Source of the DNA: an uncultured Bacilli bacterium
Lineage (GTDB): Bacteria; Bacillota_I; Bacilli_A; RF39; UBA660
Direction of reading: 5' to 3'
Assembly: GCA_949025205.1 (NCBI GenBank)
Contig: CARMXJ010000048.1
Span: 1-9,427 of the forward strand
DNA length: 9,427 nt
Part shown: one piece after another, positions 1-5,197 of the stretch
How the letters are laid out: every line of letters begins with the position of its first letter
Position numbering within the stretch: the stretch's first letter is position 1
Notes under the pieces: model-generated
What the model saw: the letters and a program-made list of their open reading frames with translations, nothing else
Databases searched by the model: none
What the model was told of the DNA's origin: nothing
Translations under genes and position numbers: made by a program

Positions 1-42
1 AAAGGAAGTTGCATACTTCTTTGGAAATGACCGTTTTGGCAT
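1..42 (-). CDS. 5' end of a gene running off the left edge (may join the Rep-like fragment at the right edge)
   Basis: Fourteen codons are visible, reading MPKRSFPKKYATSF. The start is well supported: a near-perfect Shine-Dalgarno AAGGAGGAG (59-51) lies 8 nt before the ATG at 42-40. The N-terminus is basic and then turns hydrophobic. No family is recognisable from this much. If the window is circular, the frame runs without a stop into 9427-8915, giving a 184-aa protein whose C-terminal part is the end of a Rep_3-type initiator and whose start is a short basic segment followed by a hydrophobic stretch (TSFLLFFAIIT). If the window is linear this is simply an unknown partial gene. The upstream region (95-335) is a diverged copy of the leader of the 61-aa HTH gene at 6886. 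Confidence 0.6.
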   Translation of the reverse strand, partial: MPKRSFPKKYATSF

Positions 43-94
43 TTCTTTTTCTCCTCCTTAAAAGATATTAGACAGACTCTAAGACAAATCTCTT

Positions 95-335
95 AAATTC
101 TCCAATCTGCTTAAAAAACAAAAAAGGAACTTATACACCTAATAAATCATCTAAAATACTTTTTGATAATTTGCGTATCAATTCCTTTTGTAAATTTTAT
201 TCTATATTTTTTTATAGCAATCATTTTTACCATTTTAAACTTATGAACAAAATCAGAATATTTTTATTCGCTAGATATGAATAACAAGTATTAGATTTGC
301 ATATACACACCCAATAAAAAACACCCATCCTATTT
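95..335 (-). repeat. Leader/promoter region copy A, diverged direct repeat of 6892-7135
   Basis: Conserved blocks shared with 6892-7135 include CTCCAATCTGCTTAAAAA, then CAAAAAAGGAACT with TACAC, a CCTTTTGT block, a block around ACTTATGAACA, and a final block around GACTTGCATATGCAC (here GATTTGCATATACAC). On the minus strand it precedes the gene starting at 42. A plausible weak promoter is TTTAAA (239-234), 17 bp, TATAAA (216-211). The transcript would begin with a long hairpin: arm 189-180 pairs with arm 131-122 over 10 bp, followed by a T run and TTTTTTAAGC. The GGAGA that serves as ribosome binding site in copy B is present here but no ATG follows, so copy A appears to have lost the HTH gene and acquired a different downstream gene. 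Confidence 0.65.
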
Positions 336-352
336 TACTAAAATGGATATTT
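318..352 (-). terminator. Weak intrinsic terminator after the toxin gene
   Basis: Read on the minus strand, ATCC-TTTT can pair with AAAA-GGAT, with one or two unpaired bases, and is followed by GGGTGTTTTTT. It lies just after the toxin stop codon (361-359). The stem is AT-rich and imperfect, so the call is tentative. Confidence 0.4.
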
Positions 353-358
353 TATTTT

Positions 359-622
359 TCAATCCTCATAATGTCCCTTACAGGATTTTACAATAATTTG
401 GTTGCCGGACATCTCATATACAAGACGATTTACTTCATCTATCCGTCTGCTATATAACCCTGATTTATCATGCTTTAGTAGCTCTGGTTTTCCTATGCCC
501 TGCATTGCTCCATCCCGGTCTATACTCTTTAGTAACTGGTTTATTCGTTTTACAATCTTTTTATCTTGTTCCTGCCAATCTGTATATTGATTCCAACCGG
601 TATCAGTAAATAAAATGTTCAT
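359..622 (-). CDS. yoeB: YoeB/Txe-family endoribonuclease toxin
   Basis: This 87-aa protein has the full Txe/YoeB pattern and length. In this family the toxin binds the ribosome and cleaves mRNA at the A site. Recognisable parts are W10...DW16 with DKK near the N-terminus, KRINQLLK (25-32), GKPELLK (44-50), the SG-YSRRID segment (54-62), RLVYE (66-70) and a C-terminal KGHYED. E47, R66, H84 and Y85 line up with the catalytic E46, R65, H83 and Y84 of Escherichia coli YoeB, so it looks active. Its ATG lies 4 nt after the antitoxin stop, with a GGAG inside the antitoxin's last codons, so the two are probably translationally coupled. Its likely role here is plasmid maintenance. Confidence 0.93.
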   Translation of the reverse strand: MNILFTDTGWNQYTDWQEQDKKIVKRINQLLKSIDRDGAMQGIGKPELLKHDKSGLYSRRIDEVNRLVYEMSGNQIIVKSCKGHYED

Positions 623-626
623 GGTT

Positions 627-884
627 TTAGTTCTCCATAGCTTCCAGTTCTTCCATAGTCTTAACTACTACTTTTCCGGCTTTCAGTTCTTCATCTGATT
701 TATCCAGCATAGCAAGATATTCCACATTTCGCTTTGCTTTCTGCAAGGCGTTATACTCTGCTTCATTTATCATGTAGATATTTTCGTTTCGTGGTCTTGA
801 AATAACAACGGTTTCGCCCATGCTGATTTTATCACACCATTCTTTGAAATTATCCCGGACATTTACAGATTTTACCGCTAACAT
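627..884 (-). CDS. yefM: YefM/Phd-family antitoxin
   Basis: This 85-aa protein is the upstream partner of the YoeB-type toxin. The N-terminal half (MLAVKSVNVRDNFKEWCDKI, then GETVVISRPRNENIYMINEAEYNAL) is the Phd/YefM DNA-binding fold. The C-terminal half, rich in K and E (SDEELKAGKVVVKTMEEL), is the part that in this family folds onto and neutralises the toxin. Antitoxins of this type also repress their own operon, and the region upstream carries repeated TGTAC cores. The ATG at 884 follows a GGGGG-type ribosome binding site at about 9 nt. Order, spacing and size match a classical type II pair. Confidence 0.93.
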   Translation of the reverse strand: MLAVKSVNVRDNFKEWCDKISMGETVVISRPRNENIYMINEAEYNALQKAKRNVEYLAMLDKSDEELKAGKVVVKTMEELEAMEN

Positions 885-904
885 GGTTTATGCCCCCTTT
901 TCTA

Positions 905-972
905 AAAAAATGTACGTTTTCATGTATTTGTTTCTGTACTTCTATTATATTCAAAGTATACCCCGGTGTCAA
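905..972 (-). promoter_or_regulatory. Promoter and operator-like repeats of the toxin-antitoxin operon
   Basis: Minus-strand TTGACA (972-967), 17 bp, TATAAT (949-944) is a perfect sigma-A consensus. Between the -10 box and the start codon the core TGTAC occurs at 911-915 and 935-939, with CATGTA at 921-926. This resembles the TGTACA cores bound by YefM-YoeB complexes, so autorepression is likely. Confidence 0.85.
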
Positions 973-1049
973 TGAAAATAAAAAGGGAAGTTTTGTTATT
1001 ATTTCTATTTAATTTATAATAATCTAAATATTCATTTTATAAAAAAATC

Positions 1050-2093
1050 TTAACTAAGCAATTGCTTTTCCAATTCGCTGTAATCATATTTCCGGCTTTC
1101 AATATTATTAAATCCTGAAACTTTTTTCTTTTCAATCGATTCGGTATACTCTTCCTGAATCGCTGCTATCAACCATCCCACCAGATTATCTATTTTCTTT
1201 TGTTTTTGGGCTATTTGATACTTTTGTTCAATCAGTTTTATATTATTATCTGCTGCCTGTAAAATTGATTTATATTCTTTGGTTTTTAGCGGTTCTTTAA
1301 TGATTTCCCGAAGCTGGTCTATCAAATCATCCAAATCTGGCTTTATCTCCTGTTCTGGTTTTTCCTGTTTCTTCTCTGGTTTTGTCTGCTGTTCCTCTTT
1401 TTTCTCTAACAAAAAAAGAATTTCTGTAATAGTTCTTCCAGTTTTCCGACACTCATATGTACACTTAAATTCTGAATACTCATTAACATCCCGGATCGCT
1501 ATATCTAAAACTTTTTCTTTAAATTGTCCAATTTGTTTAAATTTATTTTCACATTCAAAATATTCTCTTAAATATTGAATTTCAAACACATACTTCATTG
1601 TTTTTTTTCGATTTTCTCCAATCGTCAACTTTAACAATTCATATAAACGAATCGAATAAAAAGACTTCATAGCAAGAATATTTTTTAATTGGTATTTAGT
1701 AAACCATGATTTTAATTGTAATAAATATGGGGCTATTTGGTTAGACAACATAAGTGTAATTGTTCCTCTTCCATCATATTTAGCAAGCTGCAACCACTGA
1801 AAAATCTCCCACTCATTTCCTTTTTGAATTTTTATTGTCCTAGTCATTAAAGACTGACAAATTTCCCGGATTTCTCTATACAAATTGCTAGAATCGACAT
1901 CTAAAAAGTTAGCTAAATCAAGAATATTTACTTTATAAGTTTTAAAGTCTGTATCATCTCTTCCTACCTGCATAATTAACAAGCGTATTAGCCTAGCCTC
2001 TTGTAAAGACATAGTTTGCCTACCCCGGATAATCTCATTTGCCATTACTGTATAATGATTTTTATTATAATCTACAGTATTTACTTCATCCAT
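1050..2093 (-). CDS. rep: Rep_3-family (RepB-type) plasmid replication initiator
   Basis: This 347-aa protein is an iteron-binding theta-replication initiator. Roughly, residues 10-125 form winged-helix domain 1 (VMANEIIRGRQTMSLQEARLI, then VNILDLANFLDVDSSNLYREI). Residues 130-235 form winged-helix domain 2 (FTKYQLKNILAMKSFYSIRLYELL, ending in LDIAIRDVNEYSEF and GRTITEILFLLE). A charged K/Q/E/P linker (about 236-260) leads to a C-terminal segment (DNLVGWLIAAIQEEY) of a kind seen in Lachnospiraceae plasmid Reps. I start it at the ATG at 2093 because AAAGGAAGTGA lies about 9 nt upstream. The longer GTG start at 2141 lies between the -35 and -10 boxes and would not be transcribed. Five iterons lie directly upstream. 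No clear terminator follows. Confidence 0.93.
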   Translation of the reverse strand: MDEVNTVDYNKNHYTVMANEIIRGRQTMSLQEARLIRLLIMQVGRDDTDFKTYKVNILDLANFLDVDSSNLYREIREICQSLMTRTIKIQKGNEWEIFQWLQLAKYDGRGTITLMLSNQIAPYLLQLKSWFTKYQLKNILAMKSFYSIRLYELLKLTIGENRKKTMKYVFEIQYLREYFECENKFKQIGQFKEKVLDIAIRDVNEYSEFKCTYECRKTGRTITEILFLLEKKEEQQTKPEKKQEKPEQEIKPDLDDLIDQLREIIKEPLKTKEYKSILQAADNNIKLIEQKYQIAQKQKKIDNLVGWLIAAIQEEYTESIEKKKVSGFNNIESRKYDYSELEKQLLS

Positions 2094-2121
2094 ATTGTAT
2101 TCACTTCCTTTTTTGAAATCT

Positions 2122-2150
2122 ATTATATCATAATTTAACACTTTTGTAAA
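2122..2150 (-). promoter_or_regulatory. rep promoter
   Basis: Minus-strand TTTACA (2150-2145), 17 bp, TATAAT (2127-2122). The expected start near 2115 leaves about 20 nt before the rep ATG at 2093. The -35 box lies 5 bp from the first iteron, so Rep binding to the iterons could repress its own promoter, as in other iteron plasmids. Confidence 0.85.
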
Positions 2151-2154
2151 TATA

Positions 2155-2270
2155 GTGTTTTTTCGCTGTGAAAAGGTGTTTTTTTCACTGTGAAAAGGTG
2201 TTTTTTCACTGTGAAAAGGTGTTTTTTCACTGTGAAAAGGTGTTTTTTCACTGTGAAAAGGTGTTTTTTA
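2155..2270. repeat. Iteron array, probable replication origin
   Basis: Five head-to-tail copies with a 21-bp period occupy 2155-2175, 2176-2197 (22 bp, one extra T), 2198-2218, 2219-2239 and 2240-2260, followed by a partial copy at 2261-2270. Each unit is GTG, six T, then CACTGTGAAAAG; the first has CGCTG instead of CACTG. A TTTTCACAGTGAAAA palindrome spans each unit. Next to it, AAACCCGC occurs twice in tandem (2271-2286), then AT-rich DNA. Array plus adjacent Rep_3 gene is the normal origin layout. Confidence 0.92.
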
Positions 2271-2344
2271 AAACCCGCAAACCCGCATAAATACTAGATT
2301 TTTTGATTCCCTAAACGATCTAAATAGATCTAAAAGAATAAATA

Positions 2345-2398
2345 AACAACAACAAAGGCAAAAAAAGAATTGTTGTTGTTATTATCTTTTTTCGCCTT
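2345..2398. repeat. Two interleaved inverted repeats
   Basis: AACAACAACAA (2345-2355) pairs perfectly with TTGTTGTTGTT (2370-2380). The loop of that hairpin carries AAAGGC plus an A-run (2354-2368), which is complementary to a T-run plus CGCCTT at 2385-2398. The arms alternate, so a transcript could form either hairpin or a pseudoknot. It lies between the iterons and the 121-aa gene, possibly as part of the origin. Confidence 0.6.
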
Positions 2399-2415
2399 AA
2401 ATAAATTACATTTAG

Positions 2416-2447
2416 AAACCAGTTTGATAACTGGTTACATTTTTTTA
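2416..2447 (+). terminator. Intrinsic terminator facing plus, with no obvious plus-strand gene before it
   Basis: AACCAGTT, loop TGAT, AACTGGTT is a perfect 8-bp stem, followed by ACATTTTTTT on the plus strand. The minus strand lacks a T run. It sits just past the stop of the minus-strand 121-aa gene. It may end an antisense transcript coming from the rep/iteron side, though no clear plus promoter was found there. Confidence 0.6.
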
Positions 2448-2452
2448 TTACT

Positions 2453-2818
2453 CTAATTACAATCAAAATTTAAAGATAATATAATTCCGTCATCTTCTAA
2501 AGACATTCCTATGTAATTTGCTATAACAAGCAGACTACGAAAATGCCTGCAGTTTTCTGTAATGTCAAAACCATGTGTATTTTTGAATGTAATTATCATA
2601 ATCTCATTATTTTTTTCAACGACCAAAACAGAAGCGGTCAACTCTGCAAAATCTTGTAATACTGGTAAAATTAAATCATCAAATCGAAAATCTTTTTTGT
2701 TCTCTTCCTCTTGCTCGATAAAATCCAAACACTTTAATTGCTGGTTTATAGACAAATTATCAAACCTTGTCGCAATTTCTGCCAATTTTTCTACGCTCTC
2801 CCGGTAATCAAAAATCAT
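2453..2818 (-). CDS. Unknown 121-aa protein, attenuator-like terminator before its start
   Basis: I do not recognise this family. It is a small, acidic, soluble-looking protein: a helical N-terminal half with an EQEEENKKD segment near residue 38, then a beta-rich half (SVLVVEKNNEIMIITF, residues about 63-78) and a C-terminal DDGIILSLNFDCN. No signal peptide or membrane segment is seen. A strong AAAGGAGA lies 7 nt before the ATG, which argues for real translation. An intrinsic terminator ends only about 15 nt upstream of the start, leaving no room for a promoter, so expression needs read-through or antitermination. Upstream and divergent is the structured RNA at 2953; the same arrangement recurs at 8183-8863 with an unrelated-looking protein. 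Confidence 0.8.
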   Translation of the reverse strand: MIFDYRESVEKLAEIATRFDNLSINQQLKCLDFIEQEEENKKDFRFDDLILPVLQDFAELTASVLVVEKNNEIMIITFKNTHGFDITENCRHFRSLLVIANYIGMSLEDDGIILSLNFDCN

Positions 2819-2832
2819 TTGTTATCTCCTTT

Positions 2833-2868
2833 CAACAAAAAAAGCGTGCCTTTTCGACACGCCTTTTA
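2833..2868 (-). terminator. Terminator/attenuator before the 121-aa gene
   Basis: On the minus strand AAAAGGCGTG, a short loop (TCGAAAAGG), CACGC and TTTTTTT form a stem with a T run. The core GCGTG/CACGC pairs 2862-2858 with 2848-2844. It ends close to the ribosome binding site of the downstream gene, so it acts as an attenuator or as an insulating terminator. Confidence 0.8.
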
Positions 2869-2918
2869 ATACTCTACATTTACCCAAAACCTAAAAAACA
2901 CAATCACAGAAGAAAACC

Positions 2919-2946
2919 TTGCTAAAACACGGCTTTATGCTATAAT
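2919..2946 (+). promoter_or_regulatory. Promoter of structured RNA copy A
   Basis: TTGCTA (2919-2924), 16 bp, TATAAT (2941-2946). The first G of the structured RNA is at 2953, 7 nt after the -10 box, exactly where transcription would start. Confidence 0.8.
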
Positions 2947-2952
2947 AAAAAA

Positions 2953-3036
2953 GGGCAATCGTAGAGAAATCTATTGCTGGGCAGGTGTGTTCTGCCCTCC
3001 AGCTGGTAGATGTTCCAGCATCTGCCAGTGGTTGCC
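2953..3036 (+). ncRNA. Structured small RNA, copy A (family not recognised)
   Basis: The 84-nt segment folds into a closed four-way junction. P1 is GGCAATC (2954-2960) with GGTTGCC (3030-3036). P2 is GTAGA/TCTAT with a GAAA loop (2961-2974). P3 is GGGCAG/CTGCCC (2979-2997). P4 is 10 bp, CTGGTAGATG/CATCTGCCAG (3003-3028), with loop TTCCAG. U-rich sequence follows, which may end the transcript. Copy B (8778-8863) keeps every stem with paired substitutions in P3 and P4 and shares TTGCTGGG, CCCTCCA and AGTGGTTGCC. The layout recalls a cloverleaf, but it lacks a T loop, an anticodon-like arm of normal size and a CCA end, so it is not a tRNA. Its role is unknown; regulation of the plasmid or of the divergent gene are possibilities. 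Confidence 0.8.
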
Positions 3037-3929
3037 TCATTAAAATTTTATTTAATTTTCATTCATTCTATCATTGTTTTCCCAATTAAGCAATCCCTAA
3101 TTGAAAACTTCTATTGTCTGACTAATTACTACATAGCTTGTAATTTGCCCATATAGACGTTTTTATTTTCCAGACGATAAAATACCTTTGTTTGTTTAAA
3201 ATCGAAATTTGACCTATTTCCGTGCATTACAGAGGTATTCTAGAATAAAACTCTCCCCTTATAGTCAAACCTACTTACTAAATCCAAACTTATCAAAAGT
3301 GGCACATCTTAACTCAGCTGGCTACATCCATCCGGTAAAAAAGAAATTGACAGCTAACTTCTCTCCTACTTCCCATTTGTCGGATTTTGCTCCAGCATCT
3401 CAAATCGGCGATTTTAGACAAAATTTATCAAAAGTAGTACATTTATACCCTAATCATCATTTCGTGCGAATTTGGGCAATCTAGAAGCAAATACGGGTAT
3501 TCAAAACGTATCTGCTCCAAGAAGATTCCCTCTGGTCACCTTTCAAAATATTGACTATAGGGGAATAAATCCCGATCCGGATATTTTTGATTTTGTATTT
3601 TTTGATTCTAGTAATTAAATATTTGACTTTGTATATAATTTAAAATTTACAAAAGAATTTTGTATTATGGTGTATAAATATTGAATTAAAAACCTATAAA
3701 AATAAGTATTTATTGAAATATATTAAAAATAAAAATGAAGTATTTTGGGATATTAAGTATATAATACACATTATAATTATTTATTATAATGTTATATAAT
3801 ATATATAAATATTTTAAATAATATTGTATACTTGTAAAAATTACATGATAACCAATTTTTCCGGCGAACAAATTTTATCAATAAAATCCGGTAAAAAGAT
3901 ATATTTGGCAGCGGTCATATTTACCAATT
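3037..3929. other. Gene-free stretch: repeats, then extremely AT-rich DNA
   Basis: No convincing gene is seen. 3090-3097 (GCAATCCC) repeats the 3' flank of RNA copy B. AAACTTATCAAAAGTGGCAC (3286-3305) recurs in diverged form at 3421-3440. CCCCTTATAGTCAA (3255-3268) is inverted at 3551-3563 (TTGACTATAGGGG), framing about 310 bp. From 3600 to 3850 the sequence is almost only A and T, with many TATA/AATATT runs. 3876-3891 holds an inverted repeat around ATTTTATCAATAAAAT. Confidence 0.6.
3255..3563. repeat. Segment framed by inverted repeats with an internal direct repeat, possible transposon-end relic
   Basis: Outer inverted pair: CCCCTTATAGTCAA (3255-3268) and TTGACTATAGGGG (3551-3563), one base different in length. 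Inner direct pair: 3286-3310 and 3421-3445, 135 bp apart, sharing TTATCAAAAGT and ACAT. IS21-type elements carry repeated terminal motifs of this style (a TGTG...TTTTGAT pattern on the minus strand), but no istA or istB remnant is readable, so this is only a suggestion. Confidence 0.35.
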
Positions 3930-3958
3930 AAAAAAAGCTGCCTTTGTTAGCAACTTTT
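3930..3958 (-). terminator. Intrinsic terminator for the 180-aa gene
   Basis: On the minus strand AAAGTTGCT, loop AACAAA and GGCAGCTTT pair with two G-U pairs, then TTTT continues. It lies about 100 nt past the stop of the 180-aa gene. Confidence 0.65.
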
Positions 3959-3959
3959 C

Positions 3960-4004
3960 AACTATTTAACAATTAACTATTTTACATTTAACTATTTTTG
4001 TGTT
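3960..4004. repeat. Three 15-bp direct repeats downstream of the DNA-binding protein gene
   Basis: AACTATTTAACAATT, AACTATTTTACATTT and AACTATTTTTGTGTT occupy 3960-3974, 3975-3989 and 3990-4004 with an exact 15-bp period. A partial copy (AACTTTTC) precedes them. Exact phasing beside a DNA-binding protein gene suggests a protein-binding array such as a centromere-like site, but chance in AT-rich DNA is possible. Confidence 0.55.
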
Positions 4005-4059
4005 GAATATTTTATAAACAATTGTTTAACTTACTGTTTGTAAAATCGTTAATCGTTAT

Positions 4060-4602
4060 TTATGATTGTTCTTTCATTTTTCTTTCTACTTCCAGTATTT
4101 TCTTTTTTAAATCGTAAATAGTTTGTTGGTCTGCGGTTAGTTTATGATTTTTTATGTATTCATCAATAGCAGTCGCATACATTACGCCTATTTCTTGTCC
4201 AACAGATTCTGCGTATATTCTCCACAGATTTATTTTATCCACATCTGCCCTAAATCCTGTAACACGCATAACACGCTTTTCCTCGGCTTTTTCTTCCATT
4301 GGTACACTTTCTATAGGCTCTTGTGGTTTAGTGGCTGTTTCGGGCTTTTTTTCGACTTGTGATGCATCTTGTGCTAGGATTTTCTCTTCTAGCTGTTCCG
4401 CAAAAACTTCATTCTTGATTTCTTCCGCTGTACCCTTTAGACGTTCCGGCTCGGTTTCCCTTATCTTTTTTATAGTTCTACTCGCCCATGTCTTTTCCCT
4501 GCCTATTGCTTCACAGGCTTCTTTCCGTGATTTTCCTTGCCTTAAAAGTTTCAAAAAAGCTTCTTCTTCCTGATATACCTTATCATTTTTTGATTTCTCC
4601 AT
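4060..4602 (-). CDS. Helix-turn-helix plus ribbon-helix-helix-like DNA-binding protein
   Basis: This 180-aa protein has three parts. Residues about 10-48 look like a helix-turn-helix (EEAFLKLLRQGKSRKEACEA, then KTWASRTIKKIRE), similar to Hin/resolvase-type HTH segments. Residues about 50-105 are an E/K/P-rich, probably disordered linker. Residues 110-155 (VMRVTGFRADVDKINLWRIY, then GQEIGVMYATAIDEYIKNH) resemble a ribbon-helix-helix or small dimerisation unit, followed by a short coiled coil (YDLKKKILEVERKMKE). I cannot assign a family. Candidate roles are partition/centromere binding or regulation of copy number or mobilisation. The start at 4602 is an ATG with GAATTGAGG about 7 nt upstream. 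A palindrome over its own promoter suggests autoregulation, and phased repeats lie just downstream. Confidence 0.8.
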   Translation of the reverse strand: MEKSKNDKVYQEEEAFLKLLRQGKSRKEACEAIGREKTWASRTIKKIRETEPERLKGTAEEIKNEVFAEQLEEKILAQDASQVEKKPETATKPQEPIESVPMEEKAEEKRVMRVTGFRADVDKINLWRIYAESVGQEIGVMYATAIDEYIKNHKLTADQQTIYDLKKKILEVERKMKEQS

Positions 4603-4617
4603 ATTTATACCTCAATT

Positions 4618-4677
4618 CTTTTTAACAAGCTAACTGTTATCTTGCTAAATATATCATATTTAACAAGAAATTTGCAA
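4618..4677 (-). promoter_or_regulatory. Promoter with palindromic operator of the 180-aa gene
   Basis: CTTGCTAAATATATCATATT plus TAACAAG (4641-4667) is a 27-bp near-perfect palindrome: arms CTTGYTAAATAT around GAT, one mismatch. A third half site, TTTTTAACAAG (4619-4629), lies nearer the gene. A likely promoter is TTGCAA (4677-4672), 18 bp, TATATT (4653-4648), so the palindrome covers the -10 region, as expected of an autorepressor site. Confidence 0.7.
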
Positions 4678-4772
4678 GTTCTTTTTATCTATCCGGATTT
4701 TTTTAAAAAATCAGATTCCAGAAAAAGCAGTAAAGTACTAGCTATTTTTCGCTTTTTTAAATGAAAAATTTA

Positions 4773-4867
4773 TAGGATACCAGTGTTTGAAGGTATCCTA
4801 CAACGAAGAAAACAGAAAGGAAAAAGAGTGTCGTACTATAAGATACCGAAAATTAAGGTGTCCTATA
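4773..4867. repeat. Two related hairpins in tandem
   Basis: TAGGATACC (4773-4781) pairs perfectly with GGTATCCTA (4792-4800). TATAAGATACC (4837-4847) pairs with GGTGTCCTATA (4857-4867) with one mismatch. Both have 9-10 nt loops and share GATACC...GGTRTCCTA, so they look like two copies of one protein-binding or recombination site. They lie about 170 bp upstream of the 180-aa gene. Confidence 0.6.
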
Positions 4868-5003
4868 ATGGGGCATCCAAAATAGACATCTTTTAATACA
4901 ACTATATAGATATTAAAGACTAGGTGACTGATAGTTACCCTGCTTTTTCGGAAACGATTCCAAAGATTATTAAATACTAGCTTGGTCAATAACATTGACG
5001 TAG

Positions 5004-5041
5004 TTCTAAATTTTTAGAAAAGGTAATTCGATACTATCGAA
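5004..5041. repeat. Two adjacent perfect palindromes
   Basis: TTCTAAA-TT-TTTAGAA (5004-5019) and TTCGATA-C-TATCGAA (5027-5041) lie 7 bp apart. Just beyond, GGCAGC (5046-5051 region) and GCTGCC (near 5068-5073) form a further GC-rich inverted pair. They overlap the end of the doubtful 63-aa ORF. They could be operators, a weak terminator or a recombination site. Confidence 0.45.
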
Positions 5042-5197
5042 ACGGGCAGCAGAAGCCCCCTCATCCGCTGCCTGCTCTTCATTCTTCATCAGTGAAGAGA
5101 TGCTTTGTAACCTGTCTTTATATCCCTTTTTATAAAAAAATATTTTTTTATGACTTACTACGGAATTTATATTCAAACTGTAAAACCCCCCCGTCAT
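5006..5197 (-). CDS. Possible small protein (63 aa), doubtful
   Basis: The ATG at 5197 follows GAAAGGAAAG at about 10 nt. The N-terminal half reads like non-coding AT-rich DNA (FFYKKG), but the C-terminal half, MKNEEQAADEGASAARFDSI, has the acidic/alanine-rich composition of real protein, so it may be the tail of a decayed gene. A run of seven G at codons 2-4 could shift the frame: one G fewer or more gives a stop within 8 or about 16 codons. I do not recognise the family and see no promoter. Confidence 0.3.
   Translation of the reverse strand: MTGGFYSLNINSVVSHKKIFFYKKGYKDRLQSISSLMKNEEQAADEGASAARFDSIELPFLKI

Noticed and set aside
402..590. Plus-strand 62-aa ORF inside the toxin gene
   Set aside because: Antisense shadow of a clear YoeB-family gene.
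1279..1578. Plus-strand 99-aa ORF inside rep
   Set aside because: Antisense shadow of the rep linker region; Ser/Phe/Cys-rich with no RBS.
2094..2141. Longer GTG start for rep
   Set aside because: It lies between the -35 and -10 boxes of a strong promoter, upstream of the transcript start; the ATG at 2093 has its own RBS.
2155..2270. Iteron array as a CRISPR array
   Set aside because: The units are directly adjacent with no unique spacers, lie by a Rep_3 gene, and no cas genes are present.
2562..2807. Plus-strand 81-aa ORF
   Set aside because: Antisense shadow of the 121-aa gene, which has a strong RBS.
2953..3036. Structured RNA as a tRNA, hammerhead, twister, pistol or HDV-like ribozyme
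   Set aside because: No T loop or CCA end; no CUGAUGA core; the strand order of the helices does not fit an HDV-type double pseudoknot; conserved words of twister or pistol were not found.
3209..3484. Plus-strand 91-aa ORF
   Set aside because: It spans a direct repeat (hence LSKVAHL/LSKVVHL twice), has no RBS or promoter and an unlikely composition.
4154..4573. Plus-strand 139-aa ORF and the overlapping 72-aa ORF
   Set aside because: Antisense shadows of the well-supported 180-aa gene; Ser/Cys/Phe-rich.
4798..4995. Minus-strand 65-aa ORF
   Set aside because: Overlaps the hairpin pair, no convincing RBS, composition typical of random AT-rich frames.
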